The notes below the pieces were generated by a model that was given only the letters and a program-made list of their open reading frames with translations, did no database searches and was not told where the DNA came from. Below are positions 10,501-18,769 of a stretch of 46,013 bases of DNA, in pieces. The first letter of the stretch is position 1, and the number at the start of each line of letters is the position of its first letter. The stretch is from positions 1 to 46,013 of the forward strand of contig JAIBEZ010000021.1 of the NCBI GenBank assembly GCA_019459485.1, in the 5' to 3' direction. Origin of the DNA: Prolixibacteraceae bacterium (GTDB lineage: Bacteria > Bacteroidota > Bacteroidia > Bacteroidales > Prolixibacteraceae). The position numbers and the translations under genes were made by a program.

Positions 10501-10840
10501 TTGGCGCTGGAGAAGGAATGGTGATATTACAGATATGCCAAGAGCTCTTTATAATCAAGGCTTTAATTGGTTGGGTTCTGACCGTTTTGTTGAAGATGGA
10601 TCTTTCTTGAGGCTAAAAACCCTGTCTCTAAGTTACATGGTAAAGCCGGATGTTTGTAAGGTGCTTAAGGTTAAGTATTTGAAGGTATATACTACCGCTT
10701 ATAACCTTTACACATGGACTCGCTATTCAGGACAGGATCCCGATGTTGCTCCTCCAACTCAACCGAGCGTTTTGCCTAAGGATTATAGTAGGACACCGCC
10801 GAGCCGGAAAATTATGTTTGGCATAAATGTTACATTTTAA
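7595..10840 (+). CDS. SusC/RagA-family TonB-dependent outer-membrane transporter
   Basis: This 1081-residue outer-membrane protein imports oligosaccharides using TonB energy. It shows a signal peptide ending at YAQ (residue 25), a carboxypeptidase-regulatory-like domain (about 28-110) and a plug with the family signature VINGIPYDA...IEVLKDAAST...SNGVLMIKTKRG (about 140-265). A long beta-barrel follows with the common acidic loop DINHDGKID (about 900), and the protein ends in VTF, a typical aromatic barrel terminus. There is no N-terminal STN domain, so it should not signal to an anti-sigma factor; this fits control by the upstream hybrid sensor. It is paired with the susD-like gene 19 bases downstream. 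Confidence 0.95.
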   Translation: MKKIIQFSGLLIIILQLGFCNLYAQKPAIVKGHITDATTNESLPSVNVVEIDKSGRFVSGTITDINGNFVFKVSNDKNPIQASFIGYKKQSLSINGNLQLNIQLETEDQSLGEVKVSASKISNDGFTEVRDRATSVARIDLKDMTSLMSTSVEDLLQGRMGNVDISSVSGDPGAGLNIRIRGTASLNARNNPLIVINGIPYDAQIDENFDFGSADVEKFGNLIDVSPEDIETIEVLKDAASTAAWGSRASNGVLMIKTKRGIKSKPIFEYTYKTTIAKEPDPIPMLDGAGYAQLITEEYYNWNRNEFSTTDEFKQIAFDPTWSLYNNYSQNTNWIKEITRIAHTQQHDFSVRGGGEKSRYNMSVGFFDETGTTINNGLKKLNLRSSLDYDLSSKLQFKTDIMFTRYDQYNTYDVEEFDNNRLLRSVAYKRMPNLSVMDRDTSNVSYGSYFTPLSTLQGTANDVYNPVALANLGLNKQIKDNARALFSIKYYILPNVIFNSTVTLDIFDNKRSKFLPYKAIGYNYNSDITNRASDEFTKKSSIYTINQIIYNPKFGKDHDLALMGQVDTEETLQRALKVSTSNSASPDFQLPIDDNNIVGLYSLFSKYRSLGFYLNSTYKYRDKYIFSIGAKYEGNSKFSAASRWGLFPTISAAWRINKEHFMQNLMWIDDLKLRCSWGQSGNSPGSNYLYYNTYSAGSGLSYLNRQGVKPDGLELTSLQWETIDQINPGISFFGLDNRINIEIDYYRKKTLNLYLENSGIPDQTGFKSLNQNNGEMENLGIEFMMDYTVVKKTDFQLNINFNFSNNKNVVIRLPENYNLQIGDMLTNGNYKISISPGEAMGGFFGYRYLGVYSSDADAIVRNKIGNPVYGSNKDVPLKMIMGNSSGYVFQGGDAKYDDINHDGKIDELDLVYLGDLNPKFMGGFGSRIQYKGYILNTFFYFKLGQKIINQTRMETENMYGYDNQSTATDWRWRRNGDITDMPRALYNQGFNWLGSDRFVEDGSFLRLKTLSLSYMVKPDVCKVLKVKYLKVYTTAYNLYTWTRYSGQDPDVAPPTQPSVLPKDYSRTPPSRKIMFGINVTF

Positions 10841-10859
10841 AATTTCTAAAATTTGTTCA

Positions 10860-12305
10860 ATGAAAAGATATTGCATATTTAAACTGATTTGCTTTGCTTT
10901 TATCCTGTTATCTCTACTGATGTCATCATGTAAGGATTGGTTGACCCTAGCTCCTGAAAATGATTTGATCAAAGAGAAATTCTGGACTAAAAGAGAAGAT
11001 GTTGAAGGTGCTCTTGCTGCTACCTATAGTGCTTTTCGTGCTGGTTCTGTCGAATCATTTATTTGGGGAGAACTTCGGGCTGACATGGTTACTTTTGGTA
11101 CTCAGTTTGGTAATTATAACAAAATTGCAGGTAGTGATATAAGTCCTGCAAACAGTTTAATTACTTGGGCGAGTTATTATAATGCCATAAACTTAGCTAA
11201 CACTCTCATGCATTACGATAATGAAGTTTTTCTTAAGGATAAAACCTTTACAAAAAAAATGAAAGATGGCGTTGACGCTGAAGCATTATTCATCAGATCT
11301 TTAAGCTATTTTTATTTGGTTAGGCTGTGGAAAGATGTTCCATTGGTACTTGAACCTTCTATATCTGATACTACAAATCTTTTTTTGCCCAAATCCAGTG
11401 AGAAATTAGTTCTTGCCCAGATTATTAAGGATCTACTGGTTGCGAAGAATTTAGCTTACACTACTGAATTTAAGAATGACCCTGAATATTTTGTTGGTAG
11501 TGCCAATAAATACTCTATTATGGCTCTTCTGGCCGATGTTTACTTATGGGACGAGCAATATCAAAAATGTAGTGACTATTGTGACTCTATAACCAATTCA
11601 GGCCTTTTTGCTCTGGAGTCAACTGAAACCTGGTTTAATATATATAATCCGGGAAATTCTCCTGTTGAAGGTATTTTTGAAATTCAGTATGATGATAATT
11701 TGGATGCCCAGGAAAATCCAATCTACGATAGAATGTTGTTTCAGAATCAGCTAAGTTTCAGTAAAAAATTTGTCACAATTATGGCTAAGCAGGACCTAAG
11801 GATGTGCGGTATCAATACTCCGGGTTGGAAATATTTAGGAGTTAATTTAAATAGCGGGGTGCGAAGGAATTCAAGTCAACGTGATGGGCATTTTATCTAT
11901 TACAGGTATGCTGATATCATACTTATGAAAGCAGAAGCACTGACTGAACTAAATCAGTTAGTGGAGGCTAACGCGCTACTTAGGCAAACGGCTGAAAGGG
12001 CAGGGATAACCCATACCGACATCGGTGTAAAAGAGGATTTAAGGAACGCTGTTTTAGATGAACGAGCAAGAGAATTTATTATTGAGGGAAAACGTTGGTT
12101 TGATTTGTTGAGGGCGGCTAAAAGAAATCATTTTGAGAAGAAACAAATCATTATCGATATGATACTTGCTGGAGCAGTCAATATTCAACAGCAGCAGATA
12201 CTGAAAACCAAGGTGTTCGACACATTGAGCTATTATTTACCGATACCGGAACAGGATATCCTGTATAACCAAAATCTTAAGCAGAATCCATTTTATGACA
12301 GATAA
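10860..12305 (+). CDS. SusD/RagB-family glycan-binding lipoprotein
   Basis: This is the surface lid of the preceding SusC transporter. The protein has 481 residues when started at ATG 10860. An upstream ATG at 10827 would overlap the susC end and place 11 extra residues before the signal peptide, so the later start is preferred. The signal peptide ends in a lipobox at Cys24 (MSSCKDW). The SusD N-terminal pattern (ENDLIKEKFWTKREDVEGALAATYSAFR) and the C-terminal hallmark ERAREFIIEGKRWFDLLR are both present. The TPR-like fold with SusD loops binds glycan and opens and closes over SusC. Confidence 0.93.
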   Translation: MKRYCIFKLICFAFILLSLLMSSCKDWLTLAPENDLIKEKFWTKREDVEGALAATYSAFRAGSVESFIWGELRADMVTFGTQFGNYNKIAGSDISPANSLITWASYYNAINLANTLMHYDNEVFLKDKTFTKKMKDGVDAEALFIRSLSYFYLVRLWKDVPLVLEPSISDTTNLFLPKSSEKLVLAQIIKDLLVAKNLAYTTEFKNDPEYFVGSANKYSIMALLADVYLWDEQYQKCSDYCDSITNSGLFALESTETWFNIYNPGNSPVEGIFEIQYDDNLDAQENPIYDRMLFQNQLSFSKKFVTIMAKQDLRMCGINTPGWKYLGVNLNSGVRRNSSQRDGHFIYYRYADIILMKAEALTELNQLVEANALLRQTAERAGITHTDIGVKEDLRNAVLDERAREFIIEGKRWFDLLRAAKRNHFEKKQIIIDMILAGAVNIQQQQILKTKVFDTLSYYLPIPEQDILYNQNLKQNPFYDR

Positions 12306-12326
12306 ATCCATTGAAAATTTTGAAGT

Positions 12327-13787
12327 ATGAAAAATATTTTTAGGCATAAAATTAAAGAATTAATCAATATTCTATTCTTAGTTGTGACTTTGTTTGGATG
12401 TACACAAAATCCTGACCTTTGGGATGTAACCTCCAATAAACAGGTTATTTCTGATTATGTTCTCAGTAACCCTGATCAGTTTTCTGAATTTGGTAAATTA
12501 TTGGAGAGTACAGGATTGAATGATCAATTGAGCGTGCGTGGACCATATACCCTCTTCCTGCCTAATAATGAGGCCATGATAAAGTTTTATACTGAAAATA
12601 GTACGACCTATGAACAGCTTGCTAATAAAGATAAAATAAAACTAGTATACAACCATTTGGTAGCTAATGAGATTAAGACTGGAGATATTGGACTTGGAGC
12701 ACTGCGTGATACAAATTCTATCGGGGATTACCTTGTTACTGAGTTTCAAGGATCAGATATCATTATTAACAAACAGTCAAAAATCATTAAAAGAGATATT
12801 CCTGTTGCAAACGGGTATATTCAGTTGATTGATCGTGTTATTGATCCTGTTATACTAAGTGTTTTCGATAAGCTCGCAGCTGATCCTAATTATTCACTTT
12901 TCACGGAAGGATTGAACCGTACTGGTCTTAAAGATACTCTTCAAAAAATAAATTTTCCTTTTGGGAAGAAAGTTACTCGTACCAGATTTACCATACTGGC
13001 TGTGCCCAATGCCATTTATAACAATCACGGTATCAGAACTATTGATGATTTGATTTTGCAGTATACAAATAGTCCCGACAGTATTACCTTTTTGGAAAAC
13101 GGATTTTACCGTTACATGGAGTATCATTGCTTGGGAGGTACATATTATCTTTCTGACTTTACAACTAGGTTATATCCAATTTTGTCAAGCGATAACAATG
13201 TATCTGTTACCATCGATACAGACTATAAATTGAATTATGATAGTGAAAATCTATTATACACAGGTTTTGATATTGCATCTTCAGATATTCCTGCTAAAAA
13301 TGGGGCGATTCACAGTATTACCGACTTGTTGCCTGTAACTCAACCCGATCCAAGTATTTTAACATTTTATTGCACTGATTACTTTGACTTGAAGCAAGGT
13401 GACTACTATCGCAAATATTATATGAAATGGTATGATGGGCAAAATACTTTTTCCAAAATTAAATGGAAAGGTGATTACCTTCAATACTATTATAAAAATA
13501 ATGATGATTGTTTGAATATGAATGGATTCTGGTGGTGTGAGATTACAACTCCGAAAATTATGAAAGGTCATTATAATTTGACTTCAAATTTGTGGTCAGG
13601 AAATGTGGATTATGAAGTCTATGTTGATGGTGTTTATTCTGCAACAATCAAGAAAACTGACCCTAATAAAACAACGAGTTGGGGTGAATTTGTCTGGGAT
13701 AAAACGGAAGAGCATAAAATTAAGGTGGTTAACATTACATGGGGATTGCTGTTCTGGAACTCAGTAATTTTCACTCCGATTAAATAA
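12327..13787 (+). CDS. Fasciclin (FAS1) lipoprotein with C-terminal extension
   Basis: A 486-residue lipoprotein with lipobox Cys25 (TLFGC). Two FAS1 modules lie at about 35-180 (YTLFLPNNEAM) and 180-340 (FTILAVPNAIY), each closing with an NG-(Y/A)-I-(Q/H)-x-I-(D/T) segment. The final 145 residues are different: rich in Tyr, Trp and Asp, with alternating hydrophobic residues and an ending around FWNSVIFTPIK. This looks like a beta-sandwich and could be a ligand-binding module; I cannot name it. The gene starts 21 bases after susD and precedes the next susC by 37 bases, so it opens a second FAS1-SusC-SusD triplet in the same operon. Confidence 0.82.
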   Translation: MKNIFRHKIKELINILFLVVTLFGCTQNPDLWDVTSNKQVISDYVLSNPDQFSEFGKLLESTGLNDQLSVRGPYTLFLPNNEAMIKFYTENSTTYEQLANKDKIKLVYNHLVANEIKTGDIGLGALRDTNSIGDYLVTEFQGSDIIINKQSKIIKRDIPVANGYIQLIDRVIDPVILSVFDKLAADPNYSLFTEGLNRTGLKDTLQKINFPFGKKVTRTRFTILAVPNAIYNNHGIRTIDDLILQYTNSPDSITFLENGFYRYMEYHCLGGTYYLSDFTTRLYPILSSDNNVSVTIDTDYKLNYDSENLLYTGFDIASSDIPAKNGAIHSITDLLPVTQPDPSILTFYCTDYFDLKQGDYYRKYYMKWYDGQNTFSKIKWKGDYLQYYYKNNDDCLNMNGFWWCEITTPKIMKGHYNLTSNLWSGNVDYEVYVDGVYSATIKKTDPNKTTSWGEFVWDKTEEHKIKVVNITWGLLFWNSVIFTPIK

Positions 13788-13824
13788 TTTGCATATCAGC
13801 TAATTAACCTAATATCTTTTTGAA

Positions 13825-16800
13825 ATGACAAAAAAATACCGATTTGAAATCGTAAAAAGATCTTCTAATACGAATTATTTCTCAATTTTGATATTGCTTA
13901 TAACCTGTTTCAGTTTTCAAACTGTTTGGTCACAGAATTCAAATGAAAATATTAAAGGGATCGTTTTAGAATCAGGAACCGGCAGGCCGTTAGAACAGGC
14001 TTTGATTTCAGTTACGTCAACAGGAATATCGTCTGAGACAGATGATAAAGGAGTTTTTACTATTTCAGTTCCACATAAACAAGTAGAGTTAATCATTGAC
14101 CTTCCGGGATATAATAAACGAATTATTCACTTAAACGGACGTGATTTAATTAACGTTTCACTGGTTTCTTCAGGGTACTCTTCTTTTGATAACTCTTTTA
14201 ACAACCCCCTTGGTAAGAGTGTTTTAAAAGATGCAAACTTTTCGGTGACGGCACTTACTGCTGACAATTTGAAATTTTCCATGGCAAGTTCTTTTGATCA
14301 GGCTTTACAAGGTAGGGTTTCCGGTTTATCTGTTATTGAACAGTCAGGAATGCCTGGTCACAAAACATTCATGAATATTCGTGGTATTTCGTCTTTATAT
14401 GGGAAAACAGAACCTTTACTTTTTGTTGACGGTATGATTCATGACTATTCATATGCTAATAATAGTCTGATGGAGGGTTTCGCTGTTAATCCGTTGGAAG
14501 TGATTGATATTTCTGATATTTCTGATATTTCTATATTGAAAGATGGTGTTTCTTTTTTGGGTGCCTCCGGATCGAATGGAATTATAAATGTAAATACTGA
14601 ACAAAAGAGTGAAACAAGTACAGTTATTCAGATGTCGGCTTATGGTGGCATTTCTATGGTACCTCAAAGCCTCCATCTGCTTAATTCATCGGAATTTAGA
14701 AATTACTTTACAGATATTTATAATTCAAATCCACTGAATTCAGTTGACATAGATACGAAATTCCCATGGTTGCATGGGAATCCGGGAACAAATGAATACT
14801 ATCGATACAATAATAGCACTGATTGGCAAAAATCAACCTATAAGCCTTCGACGTTTAGTAAGTATCACTTTTTCTTAAAGGGAGGTGATGATATTGCCAC
14901 TTATAACATTTCAACAGGTTATGTGCATCAGAAAGGATTGTTCGAAGAATCAGGTTATTCCAAATTTAACTTACGTATTAATGGGAAGATTAATATATCT
15001 GACAAGTTCTCGATTACACCAAATGCCAAGCTTTCTTTGGCCGACAGCAAATTGCCTAATCTGGGTTATAGTACATGGAAAAATCCGTTAATTTCCTCTT
15101 TGCTTATGCCTCCCATTATGGATGAATATGCCAGAGACAATTCTACGGGAACGGCATTGTCTTATATAGACGATGTTGGTGCTTTTAACGTAAGTAATCC
15201 TAAGGCTTTGGTAAAGAATGGAATGGGGACAAGTCGGAATTATCAATTTTTAAGTTCTGTGAATGTTCAATATAAGTTCAATGAGCGTTTTCTACTGTCA
15301 AACTTGGTAGGGATTGACTACAATAATTCCCGTGAGAACATTTTCTTGCCAGATATTGGCGTCGTCAATGTTGATTCTGCAAGCAATAGTCCAGGTGATT
15401 TTGTGAACGAATTTCGTTCAAGTCAAAACCATGCTATGCTGATCTATAATAACAAAATAGGTATAGGTCATTCAATCCTTGTACACGGTGGAATCAGATA
15501 TATGAAAAATAACTACAAAAATGATAAAGCAATTGACTTGAATACCCCATCTGATGATTTCAAAAGTCTGGGACAAGGTTCAAAATATTCTTTTCTCAGA
15601 ACTTTAACCGGAGATAACAGGGGACTGGTCTGGATATCATATTTTGGAAGTTTAAACTATAATATTCGGGATAGGTATCTTGTTGACGCAAATCTCTCGT
15701 ATGACGGGAATTCTGCTGTGAATGCAGAAAACCGATATAATTTTTATCCTTCTGTTGCTTTAGCATGGCGTGCCTCTTCCGAAAAATTCCTTTCGCACGC
15801 AAAATGGATTGAAGATTTGAAATTTCGCGCATCATGGTCTGTTGTTGGCAATATGTTTAGTAATGTTTATGATTTTTCGAAGCTATATTATGTCTCCCGT
15901 AAGGTGAATAGTATTGGTCTAATTACCCGAGAGGCAATACCAAACAACAATATGAAACTTGAGAAAAAAAATACAGTAAATGCAGGAGTCGATTTTTCGT
16001 TATTTAGACAAGTACTTAATGTTCATGTCGATTATTATCAATCGAATGTGAATAACCTGATTATCCGGCAGAAATTACCACAAACTTTTGGATACACCAC
16101 TAATTATTTTGATAATGGGGGAAAGCTTCAGTCAGAGGGAGTAGAAATTTCGGCAGATGCTAGATTACATATAGGTCGGTTGGTTTGGATCGTCGGTAGT
16201 TCTATGACCAAACAAATGACTAAAATAAGAGGACTAGAATTTATAAATCAAGCTACTTCAAATATCATTACTCCAATTGAAGGAGGTGAATATATTACTT
16301 CTGTTGGCAATGCCGTGAATGCTTTTTATGGGTATAAAACCAATGGGATCTTCTCCAATGGCGCTGATGCATCTCAATATACGGGCCCCAATGGGAAACA
16401 AATGCAGGCAGGAGATGTGAATTTCATAGATACTAATAGCGACAACGTTATAAATGAAAAGGACAAACAGATCATTGGGAATCCGAATCCGAAATTGTTT
16501 GGTGGCATAAATACAACACTTTCGTATGAAAAATTTGAATTCACAGCCTTATTCACCTATTCAGTAGGAAATGATATTTTCAATTATGTGAGATACAAAG
16601 CAGAGTCGATGGATTCGTACGGTAATCAATTGGCAAGTGTATTAGACAGATGGACTCCGACCAATACAAGTGGAAAGTTGCCAAGGGCATCAATTGGAGA
16701 TCCTACCGGGAACACAGTATTTTCAGATCGTTGGATTGAAGATGGTACATACATTCGATTAAAGCAATTGACTTTAAACTATCATTTTCCATCGATGTCT

Positions 16801-16977
16801 GGCGTATATAAAGGTTTAACGCTTTATTTAACAGCAACCAACCTAATTACATTTACTAAGTATACCGGTTACGATCCCGATTTTCTTTACTCTAACAATC
16901 CATTTTATATGGGAGTTGATTACGGGAAAATGCCTCAATCCAGGGCGTTTCTCCTAGGTTTAAAATTAGATTTATAA
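13825..16977 (+). CDS. SusC/RagA-family TonB-dependent transporter, second copy in the operon
   Basis: This 1050-residue transporter has a hydrophobic signal segment (about 18-36, ending VWSQ), a carboxypeptidase-regulatory-like domain (about 42-115), and a plug (about 130-260) with FVDGMIHD and the ILKDG...SNGIINV signature. The barrel has an acidic loop at DTNSDNVIN (about 870). It is divergent from the first SusC in this operon, so it probably handles a different ligand. Two oddities stand out: a triplicated 9-bp unit in the plug (14506-14532) and a C-terminus of KLDL rather than the usual aromatic residue. No STN domain is present. Confidence 0.93.
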   Translation: MTKKYRFEIVKRSSNTNYFSILILLITCFSFQTVWSQNSNENIKGIVLESGTGRPLEQALISVTSTGISSETDDKGVFTISVPHKQVELIIDLPGYNKRIIHLNGRDLINVSLVSSGYSSFDNSFNNPLGKSVLKDANFSVTALTADNLKFSMASSFDQALQGRVSGLSVIEQSGMPGHKTFMNIRGISSLYGKTEPLLFVDGMIHDYSYANNSLMEGFAVNPLEVIDISDISDISILKDGVSFLGASGSNGIINVNTEQKSETSTVIQMSAYGGISMVPQSLHLLNSSEFRNYFTDIYNSNPLNSVDIDTKFPWLHGNPGTNEYYRYNNSTDWQKSTYKPSTFSKYHFFLKGGDDIATYNISTGYVHQKGLFEESGYSKFNLRINGKINISDKFSITPNAKLSLADSKLPNLGYSTWKNPLISSLLMPPIMDEYARDNSTGTALSYIDDVGAFNVSNPKALVKNGMGTSRNYQFLSSVNVQYKFNERFLLSNLVGIDYNNSRENIFLPDIGVVNVDSASNSPGDFVNEFRSSQNHAMLIYNNKIGIGHSILVHGGIRYMKNNYKNDKAIDLNTPSDDFKSLGQGSKYSFLRTLTGDNRGLVWISYFGSLNYNIRDRYLVDANLSYDGNSAVNAENRYNFYPSVALAWRASSEKFLSHAKWIEDLKFRASWSVVGNMFSNVYDFSKLYYVSRKVNSIGLITREAIPNNNMKLEKKNTVNAGVDFSLFRQVLNVHVDYYQSNVNNLIIRQKLPQTFGYTTNYFDNGGKLQSEGVEISADARLHIGRLVWIVGSSMTKQMTKIRGLEFINQATSNIITPIEGGEYITSVGNAVNAFYGYKTNGIFSNGADASQYTGPNGKQMQAGDVNFIDTNSDNVINEKDKQIIGNPNPKLFGGINTTLSYEKFEFTALFTYSVGNDIFNYVRYKAESMDSYGNQLASVLDRWTPTNTSGKLPRASIGDPTGNTVFSDRWIEDGTYIRLKQLTLNYHFPSMSGVYKGLTLYLTATNLITFTKYTGYDPDFLYSNNPFYMGVDYGKMPQSRAFLLGLKLDL
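14506..14532 (+). repeat. Three perfect 9-bp tandem repeats inside the susC plug
   Basis: GATATTTCT is repeated three times without a gap and encodes a DIS-DIS-DIS run just before ILKDG. Other SusC proteins in the window have one such step here (for example VESISVLKD). Because the unit is three codons, slippage would change length without breaking the frame. Confidence 0.8.
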
Positions 16978-16996
16978 CAGGATAAATTCATATAAA

Positions 16997-18568
16997 ATGA
17001 AAAATAGATCAGACATAAGAGTTTATAAATTACTTGTAATCATCGGCCTTGTCTACATAATTTATTCGTGCAGCGATAAATTCTTTGAAGAGCAGGCAGG
17101 TGCAAGAATTACGCCAGATAAGAGTTATAAGTCAATGATTGATGTAAATGTTTCAGTTGAGGGTGCAGTAATGTCACTACAGGATGTGTTACCTAAATTA
17201 ATTATTGTTGACGGTCTGAGGTCTGACCAAATGGATGTAACATCAAATACCGATGGTTTTTTAGAAGACATCAATAATCATGTTTTATCTGCAGATAATC
17301 CTTACCTTGATGCTTCCGACTTTTATAAAGTCATCATTAATATCAATGAGGTCCTTGCCAATATTGATGAAGTTTCACAGTATGATCGGAGTTTTGATAC
17401 TTATGTCCTGCATTACACTAAAGGTGCTCTGATAGGTTTGCGAAGTTGGACATATTTGAATTTACTTAAATTGTATGGACAGGCTGCATGGATTGATAAT
17501 AATTTGACTTCGCTTCCTGAAAATCTGAATCAAATAACTATGTCAAAAGAGGTATTGATCGATACTCTTATCAATCAAACTATTCCATATATTTTTGATC
17601 CACAAGTGGATAAGCATGTAGAGATTCATATTCCATATGTCAACACTGGCGTAACTACAGCCAATTTTCCTCCTCTATATGTGAACTCAAAAGCCGTACT
17701 TGGAGAATTATACCTTGAAAAAGGTGATTTCGCTAAATCGGCCATTTACTTGAAAATGGCTCTTGAAAGTTACACAAATACTACTGCGATTTATAAAGTT
17801 GATAAAACCTATACCAAAGATGAATGGAAGAATATTTTCATCGATTCTGAATCCGGTCGAAATGAGAATATTGCTGTTATGCCATACAATTCAAATCAGG
17901 GACAGAATAATCCGTTAGCAAAATGGTTGTTAACTACTGACATGTTTATGGTGAAACCTACCCAGCTTTTAGTTAGCGCTTTTAGAACTCAAATGCCTCT
18001 AAAGGGTGTTCCCGGAGATTTATATAGGGGGATGGGGATTACCATTGATACTACAAGTAATGGAGTTTTTTTTATTAGTAAATATTCACTGAATAGAACT
18101 GAACTTTTCAGTACTGATATTATTATGTCTAGGGCAGCTGATTTGCATTTATTACTTGCAGAGGCACTCAACAGATTAGGTGATTCTAAGACTGCTCTTA
18201 TTCTTTTGAATTCAGGGTTTAATTCCGAGAGCGTAAAACCAGCTTCTTATTTTAAATGGAGTAATAACCAGGGTATCAGAGGAAGGGTTTATTTGGCACC
18301 AAAACTAGTGCCTGATAGTTTAAATGGTGTGCCTTTGAGCGGTGCTAATCGGATGAATTATATTGAGGATTTAATTATTGACGAACGAGCATTAGAGCTT
18401 TCTTTCGAAGGAAAACGCTGGTTTGATTTGGTTCGTATAGCAACTCGTAGAAACGATCCTTCCTATTTAGCAGAAAAGGTAGCTGCAAAATTCGCAGGCA
18501 CTGCCAATTACGATATTATCTATAATCGGTTGTTGGATCCGACAAACTGGTATTTGCCTTTCAAATAA
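16997..18568 (+). CDS. SusD/RagB-family glycan-binding lipoprotein, second copy
   Basis: A 523-residue lipoprotein with a lipobox at Cys25 (IIYSCSDK). The N-terminal SusD region is followed by a helical core. The C-terminal family hallmark DERALELSFEGKRWFDLVRIA is intact, and the protein ends WYLPFK, a typical SusD end. It pairs with the preceding SusC (19-base gap). It is the last PUL gene before the IS4-family insertion, and its coding sequence is complete, so the insertion did not break it. Confidence 0.93.
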   Translation: MKNRSDIRVYKLLVIIGLVYIIYSCSDKFFEEQAGARITPDKSYKSMIDVNVSVEGAVMSLQDVLPKLIIVDGLRSDQMDVTSNTDGFLEDINNHVLSADNPYLDASDFYKVIININEVLANIDEVSQYDRSFDTYVLHYTKGALIGLRSWTYLNLLKLYGQAAWIDNNLTSLPENLNQITMSKEVLIDTLINQTIPYIFDPQVDKHVEIHIPYVNTGVTTANFPPLYVNSKAVLGELYLEKGDFAKSAIYLKMALESYTNTTAIYKVDKTYTKDEWKNIFIDSESGRNENIAVMPYNSNQGQNNPLAKWLLTTDMFMVKPTQLLVSAFRTQMPLKGVPGDLYRGMGITIDTTSNGVFFISKYSLNRTELFSTDIIMSRAADLHLLLAEALNRLGDSKTALILLNSGFNSESVKPASYFKWSNNQGIRGRVYLAPKLVPDSLNGVPLSGANRMNYIEDLIIDERALELSFEGKRWFDLVRIATRRNDPSYLAEKVAAKFAGTANYDIIYNRLLDPTNWYLPFK

Positions 18569-18637
18569 TATCCATGTAACAATTACCAGTTCTTCTGACA
18601 GGTTAATTTTGAAAAAGTGTGAATTTAAATAATATAT

Positions 18638-18653
18638 TACTAAAGTTTCGCAC
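18638..18653 (+). repeat. Left terminal inverted repeat of the IS4-family element
   Basis: Sixteen bases match the reverse complement of 20301-20316 with no mismatch. This defines the left end of the element. Confidence 0.85.
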
Positions 18654-18694
18654 TTAGTTAAAGTGCTGTAAATTGGGTTTTTAGGAATAAAAAA

Positions 18695-18769
18695 GTAGCA
18701 TGGAAATTTTGTTAAGACCTTAAATATTAGTAATTTAAGGGCGAATCCAAAACAACAAAACCATGCTAC
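18695..18769 (+). promoter_or_regulatory. Nested hairpin covering the transposase start codon
   Basis: GTAGCATGG at 18695-18703 pairs perfectly with CCATGCTAC at 18761-18769. The downstream arm contains the transposase ATG (18763). Just inside, TTTTGTT can pair with AACAAAA across a small bulge. An inner hairpin, CCTTAAAT/ATTTAAGG (18718-18725 with 18733-18740), closes the structure. A transcript reading in from outside would fold the start codon into a stem, a known way for insertion sequences to block transposase translation from external promoters. The folding is seen; the role is inferred from other IS elements. Confidence 0.55.

Noticed and set aside
10827-10859. Upstream start for the first SusD
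   Set aside because: It overlaps the end of susC and would put extra residues before a good lipoprotein signal peptide.
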